Shown piece by piece: positions 1 through 12,046 of a stretch of 64,000 nt of DNA (the first letter of the stretch is position 1; every line of letters starts with the position of its first letter). The notes below the pieces were generated by a model. The model was not told where the DNA came from. It searched no databases and saw nothing but the letters and a program-made list of their open reading frames with translations. The DNA is from Oreocharis arfaki (Eukaryota; Chordata; Aves; Passeriformes; Paramythiidae): assembly GCA_013398015.1 (NCBI GenBank), contig VZRR01013897.1:1-64000 (forward strand). The letters run 5' to 3'. The translations under genes and the position numbers were made by a program.

Positions 1-180
1 CCCCACCTCTTTTCTGTTTCTCTTTCTCTCTCGTCTCTCACTCTCTGTCCATCTCTCATTTCTTGTTCAATAAAACCCATACTATTGACTTTGGCATACA
101 GTCTCATTTGTAGCTTAATTTGGGCAGAGGCATCTTTTTAAAAATTTTCTTAACCAGATCTTAACCTTAATACTAAAATG
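1..180 (+). repeat. 3' end of an LTR, truncated by the window edge (copy A)
   Basis: A pyrimidine-rich tract (1-65) is followed by a polyadenylation signal AATAAA at 69-74, then a core at 87-134 that recurs at 19295-19342 with 42 of 48 bases identical. Weaker similarity continues to about 180 in both copies. A CT-rich run, AATAAA and a short downstream tail is the usual R/U5 layout of avian LTRs, and I recognise the wording of the core from bird endogenous retroviruses, probably an ERVL-like family. The family name is not assigned. The 5' part lies outside the window and no internal retroviral sequence follows, so this is a solo or broken LTR. Confidence 0.65.
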
Positions 181-3004
181 ATCATACAATTTCTTTCTTG
201 TACTTTGATTAGTTTGATGAAACTGCTTCAATATTAACTATTCTAATGTACTCCCTGCAACATTAAAAACCCACTTAACTGCAGGTTGTTAATATATTTT
301 AAGCCAATATCTCTGCCTTTTATGCTTTTCTCAAATTTTCATGTCATAACATCACATGATTACGAGCTGATTTAATTTTGTTTACCTTTTTAAAAATCTA
401 TTTATAGATCTATGATTGAAGAAAAGTTTCAAAACTGAGTTCAGAAATTCTCGAACACTCATCTCTTCACCTAGGGTCTTGCAAATGATCTGTTCAAGCA
501 CCTGAAAGATTTCATTTTGAATTTCATAACCAGAGAATTTTAAAAGCTAGGACAACAAAACTTTGCCAAGCTTGAAGTCTTGAAGCAGAGCAACTAGCCC
601 CCAGTTCAGTTTGGTCTAGCCAAGAAGAGTAAATATACACACCTTCACACAGGATTTAAGACTAATTGACAACTGAGAGCCCTGTAAACACAGAACATAA
701 ATATTTGAGTTTGGATGTTTGAAACAGGGTGTTCTCCAGTCATACGGGATGCAGATGAGAAGCTATTACATAGATACAGAAATGTGACATGGATAGCTTT
801 CTTAGCACTGCAGCCACTAAAAAAGATTTCCCCTTTCCTCAACACTGTGGAATTTAAAAGGACTTCCCCTTTCCGCAAGAATTTTATGATCTTTGTACAA
901 TAAATAAAGAAAAAATTATTTTGTCCTTATTTCAAGAGTAATACAAAAAAAACTTGCCTGCATTTAAATTCTATAAAAATTAATATATACTATGCCTCCA
1001 GTTTACTTGTATGATTTTATAGAGTCCCTCTTATGGAAAAATTACCTGGGGGATATTTTTCTTGTGGTTGGTCTCAGATTTATTTCAGAATATTTCCTTA
1101 CACATTCCAGTAATTAAAGCTGGATTCACAAGGTGCTTCTTCAACTTCATTAAAGCACCAGTAATACTAGACTTTCCAGGTGCTTAATGGTCATAAACAT
1201 TTTCCAGGGTAGTCCAGGGACTTCATACCCAAATTCTTCTTTGATTTCTAGCATTACTTGTTTAGGTATGCAAGCAAGTTCAAGGTCTCAAAACGAAAAA
1301 AGGATCCATATCTGAGCCAGACCACTTCGCCAGATCTCTCCATGTCTACGTCAGTGCCCAGGTTGACAGGCCAGCTTTTTCTATCTCATCAGTGAAGCCA
1401 GTCACATCATGCACTCCTGCAGACTGTGCTTGCGGTAATGTCTCAACTCCAAGTAGGATCTTTCCTCAACTGAATGCTGCTGGAAATCCCTGTGGTCCCT
1501 TTAATGCCCTCAGCTTCCAAAGAGTTCCTCCAATTCAGATCTCTAGAAAACTATTAAATTAAACTAAACAGTGAAATGTGGAAATTAGAGGGATTTCATA
1601 TTCAGTCCTACTGTAGAACTAACCACTTCTGAAATCTGTCACTAGGTCATTTAGGCAGAAAATTAATTAATGTAATCTGACACTTACTATTGATCTGCAT
1701 GGTTCATAAGTGACCTGTAATTTATGCCCACTATGAATCAGTAACTTTTATCCTTTCTCTTTCTATCCTTGAAGGGCTTGAACAGTTCAAACAGTTTTTG
1801 CTCACATCAAATGTCAAAACAAATAGTGATTTACCAAGCTCTGAACGCTGTTTTTTTTCTCTTTGTGTCCCTTCTGTTCTTTTTGTTCTCCATACATAAA
1901 AACAACATCAATAATTTCTATATAGTACAGATAAACCATCTTATTTTCTTCCTTAGTATGCTCATTCTCTCTATATAAAAAAACTTTCAATTTTTACTCA
2001 TCTGTATAGCATATATACATACATATTTACAGATTAAATTTTAAACATGACTTTGAAGTTATATATAGTAGCTAATATTAATGTACTTATTATTGTACCA
2101 TTGTGTTATCGTGCCATTAACTGTGTATTAAAAAAAAATCTATAACTATACTGTACTCCATCCATGAATTGAGAACCTAATTTATTACAATTGCCCTTCA
2201 GGACCTAGTGCTCTGAAATTACACCAGTTCTGTAATTTTGCCAGCCCCCAAAACATCTTTGTATTTCCTTTGGTACCTAACTCTAAGGAATACATGCAGC
2301 TGAAAACACATAGGTTTTCTGATTTATCAATCAGTACATGTATTAAAGCATCTTTAAAAAAACCAACAAAAACAAAACAAAACCACAACTGTCTACCTGC
2401 TGGTTTTATCCTCAGAATGATGTATTACGGTCTTCAAATTCCATGCTGAGTCAGAGAATATATTTTGATCTACTACCGTATTGTCTTTTTATGTCCTAAA
2501 TACACTGAATTTCGTCAGCATTACTCTGTCAGGTAGATGGTTATGTTTGTGTTTAAAGTGTAGGGGTAATTGCATAGTAGTAAGTTCCTATTTCATTTTG
2601 ATTCAATGGGCTCAAGTGGGGTGCAAAAGGCTGCTGAAGAGTAGTGGCTCCCAGAAAGCAGGCTCACCGTTTACATGCAGGCACAGGCTTACCAAGCACT
2701 GAAGGACCTCAGAACTACCTTTCACAACACAATGCAAAAATGAATTGCAAGTACCAAAACAAAACAGAATGCAAAGAAAAAGCTGAGTTCCACTTTGATT
2801 GAGAGTCGTCAAAAGCACCAGACTTTGTCTCCAAATTCTCCTCCCAGAAGGAATGACCTGGAATGGACATGACTATCTCTAATAATGTTATAGTATATAC
2901 GACAGCTGAAAACCATATTTGCTTTCAAATTCATTCCTTATTCACAATTCCACACAAGTTGTGAAAGAAAGCTAATGTTTCTAAGGCCAAGTTTTATAAG
3001 CACA
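181..3004. other. AT-rich non-coding stretch, no gene seen
   Basis: Only short unrelated open frames occur here (77 codons or fewer), with no recognisable domain. Overlapping AATAAA words at 899-908 could be a polyadenylation signal, but nothing upstream looks like a transcript end. Part of 1280-1510 is less AT-rich but is interrupted by stops in all frames. No repeat family is recognised. Confidence 0.6.
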
Positions 3005-4165
3005 TGTTGTGGTTTGACACTGACCCAGCGCCAGGTACACACGAGAGCCACTCGCTCACCCTCCCCTGCCACAGCTGGGCAGAGGAGGGAAAAGGAAAAA
3101 CCAAAAAATAAATGAACACTTCATGAGCGAGATAAGGACTGGGAGAAACACTTCAGGAGCGAAATAGGCTCAATGTAAGTTGCGAAGTGAATTTATTATT
3201 AGCAGAATCACAGAAGGATAATGAGAAGTAAAACAAGCCCTTAGAACACCCTACCCCCCGACCCTCCCTCCTTCCCACCAACAACACAGGGGTACACGGC
3301 AGGGGAGTTTGGTCAGTCCATCACCGAGATTTCCTTCCACTGCTCCGGGAGGAGAGTCCTTCCCTGTGAGGCCGTGGGGTCCCTCCCACGGGAGACAGCT
3401 CTCCGTGAACTTCCCGGCGTGGGTCCATTCCCACGAGCAGCAGCCACACCGCACCTGCTGCAGCGTGAGTCCCTCCCACGGGCACACAGCCCTCCCAAAA
3501 CTGCTGTGCTGTGGCTCTTTCTTTCCACGGGGTGCAGTCCTCCAAGGACAGGCTGCTCCAGCCTGGAAACAGGGCCCTCTCTCTCCACCGGGACTCCCAC
3601 TGGATCACAGCCTCCTCCAGGCATCCACCCGCTCCACCATGGGCACCTCCCCCATGGGCTGCGGGTGGTCTCTGCATCCCCCGTGGATCCCCACGGGCTG
3701 CGGGTGGATCTCTGCATCCCCCGTGGATCCCCATGGGCTGCGGGTGGATCTCTGCATCCCCCGTGGATCCCCATGGGCTGCAGGGGCACAGCTGCTTCAC
3801 CACGGTCTGCACCACGGCCGGCAGAGGAACCTCGGCTCTGGCACCTGGAGCACCTCCTCCCCCTCCTTCTCCACTGACCTTGGTGTCTCCATGTTGTTTC
3901 CCTCACATGTTCTCACCTCCTCCCCTTCTCTGACTAGAATCCCAAAGCCTTGTGACTTTGTTTTGATTTTCTTCTTAAATCTGTCATCACAGAGGCGTTA
4001 CCAGCCTCTCTCATTGGCCCAGTTGTGGCCAGCAGTGTGTCCATCTTCAGAGCCATCAGGGACTGGCTCTGCCGGACATGGTGGGAAACTCCCAGCGGCT
4101 TCCTCGCAGGAGCTGACTTTGCGGCCCCCCTGCTGCCCAAAACCAGGCTGTGCTGAACCTATACC
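3005..4165 (-). mobile_element. Solo LTR of an avian endogenous retrovirus, antisense
   Basis: This GC-rich block begins with tgttgtggtttgacac, the usual plus-strand end of minus-oriented avian ERV LTRs. It ends at ...aacctatacc, the complement of a typical U3 start. The flanking five bases are gcaca (3000-3004) and gcacg (4166-4170), a plausible 5-bp target-site duplication with one CpG-type change. The terminal CA has decayed to CC. Read on the minus strand, a polyadenylation signal AATAAA lies at 3192-3197 near the 3' end and a TTTAAG TATA-like word near 3972-3980 precedes it. The length of about 1.16 kb fits a complete LTR. No gag, pol or env follows on either side, so it is a solo LTR left by recombination. 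The long open frames here (up to 293 codons, 3309-4190 plus strand) run through U3 and an internal tandem repeat and are not genes. Confidence 0.85.
3659..3777 (-). repeat. 40-bp minisatellite inside the LTR, three units
   Basis: Three consecutive units begin with ctgcgggtgg at 3659, 3698 and 3738, giving periods of 39 and 40 bp. A fourth, diverged start lies at 3778. The first unit lacks one base and the units differ at only a few positions. Each carries the words ctgcatccc and cgtggatcccc. The array lies in the U3 part of the minus-strand LTR, where avian ERV families often carry similar imperfect GC-rich repeats. It explains the overlapping open frames in several reading frames here, because a repeat low in stop codons extends every frame. 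Confidence 0.93.
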
Positions 4166-7100
4166 GCACGGTACATTAATCACAGCTTAGAAGAGACTTA
4201 GATAACTCCAGCTCTCAAACAGTCCAAGATCTAATTGCAAACTGAAGGCCTGAAACCAAAATTGGGTCCTTCAATTAAAGTAATGAGGGGAGGAAAAAAA
4301 AAAATCAAAGCACAAAAAATACCAACAGAAGCATTGGAACAAATGTTTCATATCACATGAAAACCTATTTTTAAAAGAATAAAACTATAAGGTATGAACA
4401 AGATTTATAAATATTCCCAGAAATGCTAATCAACTCTAGTATTTGCTCCTTCATTATTAGAGATATCAATCTCTTCTGTAAGTTCAAGTGATTATTTTGA
4501 AGCAAATAGCAAAACATAACAGCTTTTAGGATAAGAAAGAATCTTATCTCCAAGATAAGAAAAAGAGTTAACCTCCAGGCTCTCTGTAGGTCTGCAAGGA
4601 TTTGGCATTCTCAAACCTTTAGCAGTCATATCCTTAAGAACAATTTCTTCATGTTTCAAGATAGGAGTTCTTTGCTGGTACTTTTGTAGCAAAGATATTG
4701 TAACAAGGGAGTTAAAAAATGCAATACGGACAGAAACTTGTCCTGAAGCAAAGCATCCTTTTTTCCAACCAAAACTATACTAATAGGGTAAATCTAGTCC
4801 CTTGCCAATGAAGAAAGGGCTCTGGTGACAGAGCTGGTGTAACCTGAGCTAACAGCAAGTGCACATGTAACCTGGTGAATCTAAGCAAAAAAACCCCCAT
4901 AATTTTTCAAATCCTCTGTCTATTTAGTATATAATGTTAAAGTGCCTAGCTTGCTAATGATAAATCCAAGTGTCAAAGCACAGTGGTTTTGAACATCTTT
5001 AAGATCATGTAGATCACTATTTGCAAATCATTCTGTTTTCTTCTGTTCGGGTTAAGATTCATTGGATCATACTTGCAGGATGAAGCTCTCACACAAGAGA
5101 CTCGTATTTAAGTTACTCAGCTGCTGGGATTTACAATGTGAAAATAGAGAACTTTTGCCTACATTGGCAAAGTTTACCAATTTTTACCATAAAAATTATA
5201 TGTCCTGGCTACTACAATAATATATAAACTATACTTGGGATCATACTATCAAAAATTGCTAAAATCAATTAAATTAAATAATGATAAAAATCCCAAATAA
5301 TTTTGAAGTGGTTCTTCCTGTCAGAAATCCAAACTATCTATTGAAGGCCAAGAATTCATACAAATTAAACTAATTCACATAAAGAATTGACCGCAGGCAA
5401 CAAAGTGTAATTAATTAATGCATTACTGGATTAATGCTTACTGGTGATAATTATTCATTCCTAAAAGAATTAACACTATTTCTGCACTAAATATCAGAGG
5501 AACCCCACTCTTAAGGATCATAAAAAGATAATCAGCATTTTTTTAAAGTTCTTTTTGGTTTGGGAATTTTCTGTTTATTTATTCTTAACTGATGCCCATC
5601 CTTCCTTCAGATTCTGCTATGAGACCCTGCAAGTGATAGGCAGCACATCTTCCTTTCTTATTAGCAAGAAAATTTTCTGAAAAGTGACCAAATGACACGA
5701 ACCCTCAATTTGCTTTCCAATGCCATGCAAGTTTCCCACTATTCAAATATACCCAGTCTATAAGGAACACAATGGTTTGTTGTTTGGTGGTTTTTTGAAC
5801 ATTACATTAACGTGTGACATTAACATCACAGTCTGCTAACAAAACAAGCAGGAAGACTGGTGCAACTACAAATAAATCAGTAGTTACAGTAACTAGTATT
5901 TCTGTAATCTCAAGGTCAGAGAAAAGAGAGACCAAGCTTTTCAAATTGTTTAATATTAAACTCGAGCAATCAGAACTCCAGGTAGCTTCACAAAGTGAAG
6001 CCTAAAAACTCTTTTTATCTTAGTCTTTCCTTAAAATTCTAGCCAGAGGAAGAAATTCAGGGACACTTTTTCTGTGGAATAATACAATCATTTATCATCC
6101 AGGCTGAGGAGCAAAGTGACACATGATATTGAAAATCCCTTTAAAACATATGGAATAAACTCCTACACTCCTTGAATTTTCTAACAAAATCTGCATGACA
6201 ATTCACTGGACCAGGTTGCATCAGTGGTCCTTTTTCCCAAACACTATGATTACAAACCTTCACTTTGTAAGGAAGTCTCCTAAAATACCAGTGTGTAATT
6301 CTTGCAGATATTTTTGCATGTATTCTAAGACTCATTTTCTACAGCATGGATTTTTAATATTATTATTATTATTATTATTTTCCCACTCCAAATGAAATAT
6401 TCGAGCTTGATGTTTTTCAGTGCACAACATCTAATGTTAAAGGCTGACATATTTGGTAATTATAAAGTTTGATCAGGTGAAAATAAAATCAGTGGTAATA
6501 CTGTAAAAATTATAATGATGATTATAATGACAACTATGAACTGAGAGATCTTTGATCAAAGTCCAAAAGCTAATGAGGTGTGCAGGCAAGACATAAGACA
6601 GATATGTGTAGTGAACAACTTGGGAGGAGGAGAAGGAATTTTTACAAAAATTCTCAAAATTAAAAAACAAACCCAAAAAGTAGAAGATTAGTGGCTTGTC
6701 AAAAGGGCATGAAAAAAAGAAAATGGGAGGTTAATTATGACTTCACAGGACTAGGCTACTCATGCAAGATAAGTAGAGGTAAGATGGATGATAAGAGAGA
6801 TTAAAGTCTGGAATGTTAGATGCACAGCAGAGACTTTGAGACTATTAATTATAAGTGGCTGTACGAAGCTGGCCAGAGATGAGTATGAAGTATAGTGTGA
6901 TAAAGCTGGCAGAGCTATGCACTGCTTGCTTTGTAAAGAATGATCTACAGGCAATACTACCATCTGCCAGACAAAGTAAGAGAGCATAAAAGGAAAATTT
7001 CATAACATTTTTACATCGTTATTCTTCAAGAATCAGACACTATAAAACTGTTTAAAGTATGACTAAATACTTCACTGGAAACACAAGAGAAGATTCTGTT

Positions 7101-8084
7101 AGATGGGAATGGAGAAAATCTGGGTCACAGTGTACTCCTGCACTGGGACCACTGCGTGGCCAGCAGGTTGAGAAATGTGAAGTTGGACAACCTATAAGTC
7201 TTCATAAAAATATTACTTTGTACATGCTGCAGTGTGATCTGGGTTAATCTCATTATTTGAGTAAAATTCCCTGAAGAATGAGGCCATTCTAGGCATGCTC
7301 TAGGAGGTGCAGGATCTAGGCAGGGTTTCCATGTGTTTTGCATTCTCTGGACCACAAGGTCTCATTGGGATGGCTTTTCTCATCAAGAAATCAGCAGAAC
7401 AGAGGAATTAGTAAGATTTAAAGACAGATGAGGCAAGGCTTAAACATTAACAACATGAGTGTGTGAATGGAATGGAATAAAATGCAGCAAATGGAAGTTA
7501 ATGAATTTTTTTAAAAGGGACCGATTTGGCAAAGAGACTGAAGGCCAAAGCAGTTGGCAGTAGGCACAGGAAACAGGAACCAGCCTGTCAGGAAGGCTGT
7601 CAGTAGTCAGAAAGGGAGATGGGGTGGGATACTACTTTCTAAATAATGAAAAAACTAACAAACTTCAATTTGGATGGCATAGACTCTTCATGTGAGACAT
7701 GATAGGTTTTTGTTATTACTAGAAATGTATATGGTGATGAGTATGTTTAAAATAAAAAACATAATGATTACATGCTGCTTAGTTTGGTGCAGGAAAAAAG
7801 CACTTAAATTTAAACAGTAAGTAATGCTGCACACACACACAGAGATATATCTGTAAAATATACATATTGCTGAAATCAACAGGGCTATTGTGAATAAAGA
7901 CTGTGAGAGGAAAAAACCCACCATGCCAAGCAGATAAACCCATATGACCATTTACAACAGATTTTCAGCACAACTCAGCATTTAGACAACAATCAAAACA
8001 GCTTAAGATTGCACTCATATCATTTCAGAAAATGCTAGGATCTGCTTGCTGAAAATAATAATACAAATTCTTTCCCTTTTTCAT
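4166..8084. other. AT-rich non-coding stretch with an ATT microsatellite
   Basis: No coding exon is recognised. The longest open frames are about 60-87 codons on both strands and have no domain. An (ATT)n run lies at 6356-6380 and a short CA run at 7830-7842. Segments near 7060-7370 and 7540-7640 are less AT-rich but show neither splice-bounded open frames nor similarity to the LTR families elsewhere in the window. Confidence 0.6.
6356..6380. repeat. (ATT)n microsatellite
   Basis: About seven to eight consecutive ATT units occur in AT-rich non-coding DNA. It is an ordinary simple repeat and a possible length polymorphism. Confidence 0.95.
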
Positions 8085-8440
8085 ACTTCTCTTTAGCAGT
8101 GTGGCACTCCTGAAGCTGCCATTTGCTCCACTAGGATGCATTATTATGTACACAGAGCCTCCCACACGACCATACTGCTATTTGCCACCTCAAAGTAAGC
8201 TAATAGCATTTTCAAAATGCAATTAGAGCCTTTCAGGAGAAAGCTCAAGTTGTGTTTGGATAATATGAAGTTAACTCTCTACTACATTTCACAGACAGGC
8301 ACACCAAAGCTAATAAATTCTTCTCGTGTCTTCAGATTATTAACACACCTACTGGCAATGTCACAATGTTAGTTTAAAGAATTTTCAAATATGAAACAGT
8401 TCAATAATCTGGTTTACGACAGCTGACTGACAAAGCTAAT
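8085..8440. promoter_or_regulatory. Candidate conserved non-coding element (unverified)
   Basis: The stretch has a mixed, non-repetitive composition with several TAAT/ATTA-type homeodomain core words (for example near 8139, 8200, 8221 and 8311), a CAGCTG E-box-like word near 8419, and no open frame of note. This texture is typical of vertebrate developmental enhancers in gene deserts, but such words are also common in any AT-rich DNA. The call rests on composition only and is inference. Confidence 0.2.
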
Positions 8441-10589
8441 TAACTGCCTGGAGAAGATTCTTTATAAATGAAGCAACTTCTGTCTGAACGTATTTTCAAG
8501 AACAACAGAATATTTGTTTTGTCTTTGTCTCTTCTTTCATGTTTTCTCCCTTCCAGCCTTCTCCATCTCATGTAATCTTTGATTAAAGTTTCCTTGATGG
8601 TATTTATATATTGCCCTTCCTCTGACTTGGTGTTTTCTTATTCTCTGTGTCCTTTTTGTCTTCCTGCTGGACATTTCTACTGCTCTCCTCCAGACCTTTT
8701 CAGGCCCTCTCCACGGAGCACTTTCAGGTTTTGCGCCTTGCATCCCTGTGCTCTCCTCAGCTGTCAGGTTGCTGTTTCGGCACCTCCATCTGCTTCAGAT
8801 ATTTTTCTCACTGAGAGACTTTCCACCATGCATCATTTCCAAATAAAAAAGGACATGTTTGAGTCCAGATTTAACTGCACAGAAGGAAAACCGTACTTCA
8901 GGGATTTTTTTTCCCTCACTTGACTCACTGAATATTACAATTTGGGGCAAATTTTTATGCACAGGAAGCTGGCGCTGGTACTAATAGCCTTTATTGTCAG
9001 AAGGCACTATCATACATCTCGGTCTTGCCCTGGCAGACATCATTCTGCCCATTAGATGATCTCTCCTTAGTGAGAACAACCTATTTATCATACCAGATAA
9101 CATACTGGTTTAATGAAATGAACAGAGCTAATGAAATTACCTATTGTGTAATATCCATTACCAATTAAGGGCACAGAGAGTACTGAGATTAGAAAATACC
9201 AGCAAAATTCAAAACAAAACACCTGCAACAAGAGGAAGAGTTTTATGAAGATGAACATTAACAGATTTTTATTCCCATCAGAACCCAACTCTGAATGTAA
9301 GGATTGCTGCCTTACAGGCAGAATAATAGCAGGACTGGAAATACTTATTTTTAGGCTCTTGCTATATGATGCCTGTTCCACTAAACAACATCAGGAGATT
9401 CATTTTACTTGGAATGTTTCCTTTTTTACCATAAATTAATAAAAAACCTTTAAATCTTTTTCTTACAAAGTAATATATTGCTCGGATCTTCTTTAATACC
9501 AAAAAAACAGACTGAAAAAAAATTGTGCATCTCTGGGTAAATATCAAAACATTGAAGGATCAGATTTCCAGCTAGACTTGCAGAAGCATTTGCAAAAATT
9601 CTAGTTACAGGTCCATTTTTGTCTGATCCTGCTCAATCCTCTCAGAATGAGGGACACCCACTGGAGAGAAATTTGTCCTGTGACTCTCTGTCTCATTCAC
9701 CCCCTGCCCTTTCACTTGCATATTCAGAAAAGAATCAGGATTTCACACAGAATCATCACTTTAGCAAATGACTTGGCATTATGCTCATGCTCCAGAACAT
9801 CGTCAAGGAAGAGAGGTGGGTTAAAACAACTGGGGCATTACTGAGTCTCCTCTCACATCATTTGTCTTCAAGAGGAGAAATTTTGTTGATCCTGCCCCAT
9901 TCCCCCTTTTAGCTTTTCGTGGAACACATATTCGCTGTCTTCAAAAGGTCTGCATTTCCCACCACTCAAAATGCAGGAGGAACAAATATTAGTTATTTAT
10001 CGGAGGCTAAATGAGACATGGAAACCCACTTGTAAAGCTGCAAAATGGAGAACTGTGTTATTATCACTGTCTTTCCCCACTCTTCCCTCTCCGAAAGTCA
10101 GATGTATTCACATTCGAAGCCCTGCTTAGACTCAACACTTAAATTCATGGAAGGTATCACTTTAGGATCAGATATTTTGCACAGTTTCAGTCAAAAATTA
10201 GACCGAAATTACCTTTTTCCTTTCTGCTATCAGGTAAGACAGATGTGACAACAATTCTTAACAGACCAGCTAGGCATGAGATTTTGGGGAAATAAAAGCA
10301 CACTAACGTGTGATTAAGAATGCATATATTATTAAAGGATGATTGGTAAATAATTTTTATTAATGAGTTTATCAGACTCAAGCCTGAGAGTCCATCCATA
10401 GATGAGCCATTCCTCTCCATCCCTCTTTAAAACTAACTGATTGTGCTTTGCTTTTACAGGGATGTGCTAGCTAATTAGGGAATTTCAGTAATCTATTTTT
10501 AATATGTACCATCTTCTGTTCTGTTTAGTGCAGCCTTAAGATAGACTTTTATCTTTACTGCTGTGCACAGATCATCTGAAAATATAAGT
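8441..10589. other. Non-coding stretch including a pyrimidine-rich block
   Basis: Bases 8500-8780 on the plus strand are strongly pyrimidine-rich. The complementary strand therefore gives a charged, basic-looking open frame (8537-8743 minus, 68 codons), and the plus strand gives a 114-codon frame (8579-8923). Neither has a recognisable domain; both look like by-products of the strand bias. A good splice-donor-like word caggtaaga occurs at 10231-10239 without a convincing exon upstream. Confidence 0.5.
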
Positions 10590-10990
10590 TCTCTGCTACA
10601 TGACAACTTATAATGAGCCTTAATGAAGCTTGGGAACAGCTGTTAAAAACTCCAGTTGAATAGGTTTGCCCAAGCAGCAGTAGCTTATAGTGCTTTTTCT
10701 CTTACAGCACTGTTGAGTCATCTGCTACCGTACACATAATGAGAAAAATCAAAAATGAAACACCAAAGCTGGCTAATCCTTTTTTCCTAGACATTTTATT
10801 TTAATCAGAGTTTTAATAAGTACATTATGAACCATCATCTCTTAAGCCTTTCACCTTTTTAATTATATTACTGCTCTGAACATCGACAAAAGCAAATGTC
10901 ATTATGCAAATTTTGCTCCAAATTCGTGTCCTTACCGAGAGCATAAGAAAGAGAGTTCAAACACCATTTTTAATTATAGTATAGCTAAAT
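10590..10990. promoter_or_regulatory. Candidate conserved non-coding element with octamer and E-box words
   Basis: A canonical CAGCTG E-box lies at 10638-10643 and a canonical POU octamer ATGCAAAT at 10904-10911. Several TAAT/ATTA words lie between and around them. No repeat or open frame explains the segment. Clustering of bHLH, POU and homeodomain words is typical of neural or developmental enhancers; that reading is inference from motif content, and octamers occur at a similar chance level elsewhere in the window. Confidence 0.22.
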
Positions 10991-11499
10991 GAGCTGCAAA
11001 TTATTAAAAATTACAATAAGCTCTCACGATTTTAAGTGTTCCCTAAGCTAGAAAACAAAAGATTATACATTTTGGGTAGGATAAAGGATTTGAAGAACTC
11101 TGACAGTCAAACATGATTGAAAAAAAGAAATTCCCTAGCTTCATACTGTTTGTCTTACCTTTTTCACCTTTAAATGCTTTGACACTAAACTATCTGGCAT
11201 AGAGGACACTCAATGCTTTTGTATTGCTTTTCTCCTTACAACGATGTGTAACTTTCCTGAAGCCTCTTCCTTTTTTTTTTTTTTTTAAATGTAATTTGCC
11301 AATCATTCAATCAGAACATATGGGAGCAGTTCACTTTGATGTATCATCTCCAAAGCACTACTGCGTGAAATATGAGGGTTTGGTTTTTTTCCCCTGCAGT
11401 ATCCTTGTTATCTGGTTTTGTTTTGGTAACACCTACGGGCTTAATTCCCACTCTACATGGCATGGAACAGCTGCAACAAAAAGCATAGATCAAAAGCAC

Positions 11500-11546
11500 A
11501 TAGCTTAAGTTTAATTTAAGTTTAACTTAACATAGTTTAAGTTTAA
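11500..11546. repeat. Short TTTAAG/TTTAAC direct repeats
   Basis: The word agtttaa and close variants occur about four times at irregular spacing in under 50 bp. It is low-complexity sequence. It resembles the TAAG-rich block near 55000, but common descent is not established. Confidence 0.6.
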
Positions 11547-11987
11547 TGGATGCCTAAGAACTCAGATGACAGGACATAGGAGAAAAAGGAAAGAGGTGAT
11601 TGCACTGAACTTAATAAGCAGAATCCACAGACCACATGATAAACTTTTCCTCTCCTCCTTCCATCAGTCGATATTTTCAAATAGAAATTTCAAAAAGCCA
11701 GGACTTGTTGATGTTGCCAGCATTTTGAATGATCCGTATCAACCTAGCAGAGCTAAAAACTAGCCACAGACATTGGGCTTCACCTCATTAGTTAATGTTT
11801 CAGAGCACTGAATATTTCTTTATGAAATTTTCAGTTGTTCTGTAGGATAACCACAAGAGATGGAGGATTCTTACTCATTCTGTAAATGTTGAGCAAGTCT
11901 GTAGACACCCTGGTGCAGGGAAGTTTCACTATCAGCTGCAATGGCATTGGAATTTGTTCTTTTCTTCACCACTGAAGGCAAAAAGGG

Positions 11988-12046
11988 CAGTGCCCTTTTA
12001 CTGGCTTGCACAAAGTGCAAAGTGCCAGTGCCCTTTTACTGGCTTG
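11988..12046. repeat. Direct duplication of a 21-bp word
   Basis: The word cagtgcccttttactggctt plus a following g occurs at 11988-12008 and again, identically, at 12026-12046, a 38-bp offset. The first copy also forms a short inverted repeat with its left flank: aaaagggca (11981-11989) pairs with tgccctttt (11991-11999). This looks like a small local tandem duplication with a diverged spacer. No function is suggested. Confidence 0.85.

Noticed and set aside
899..908. Overlapping AATAAA words as a transcript 3' end
   Set aside because: AATAAA is frequent in AT-rich DNA and no upstream exon or downstream GT-rich element was evident.
7830..7842. CA microsatellite
   Set aside because: Too short (about six units) to be a meaningful repeat locus.
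8537..8743. Basic, charged minus-strand open frame resembling a nucleic-acid-binding peptide
   Set aside because: It is the complement of a pyrimidine-rich tract; purine-rich codons give Lys/Arg/Glu automatically. No domain, splice bounds or start context support it.
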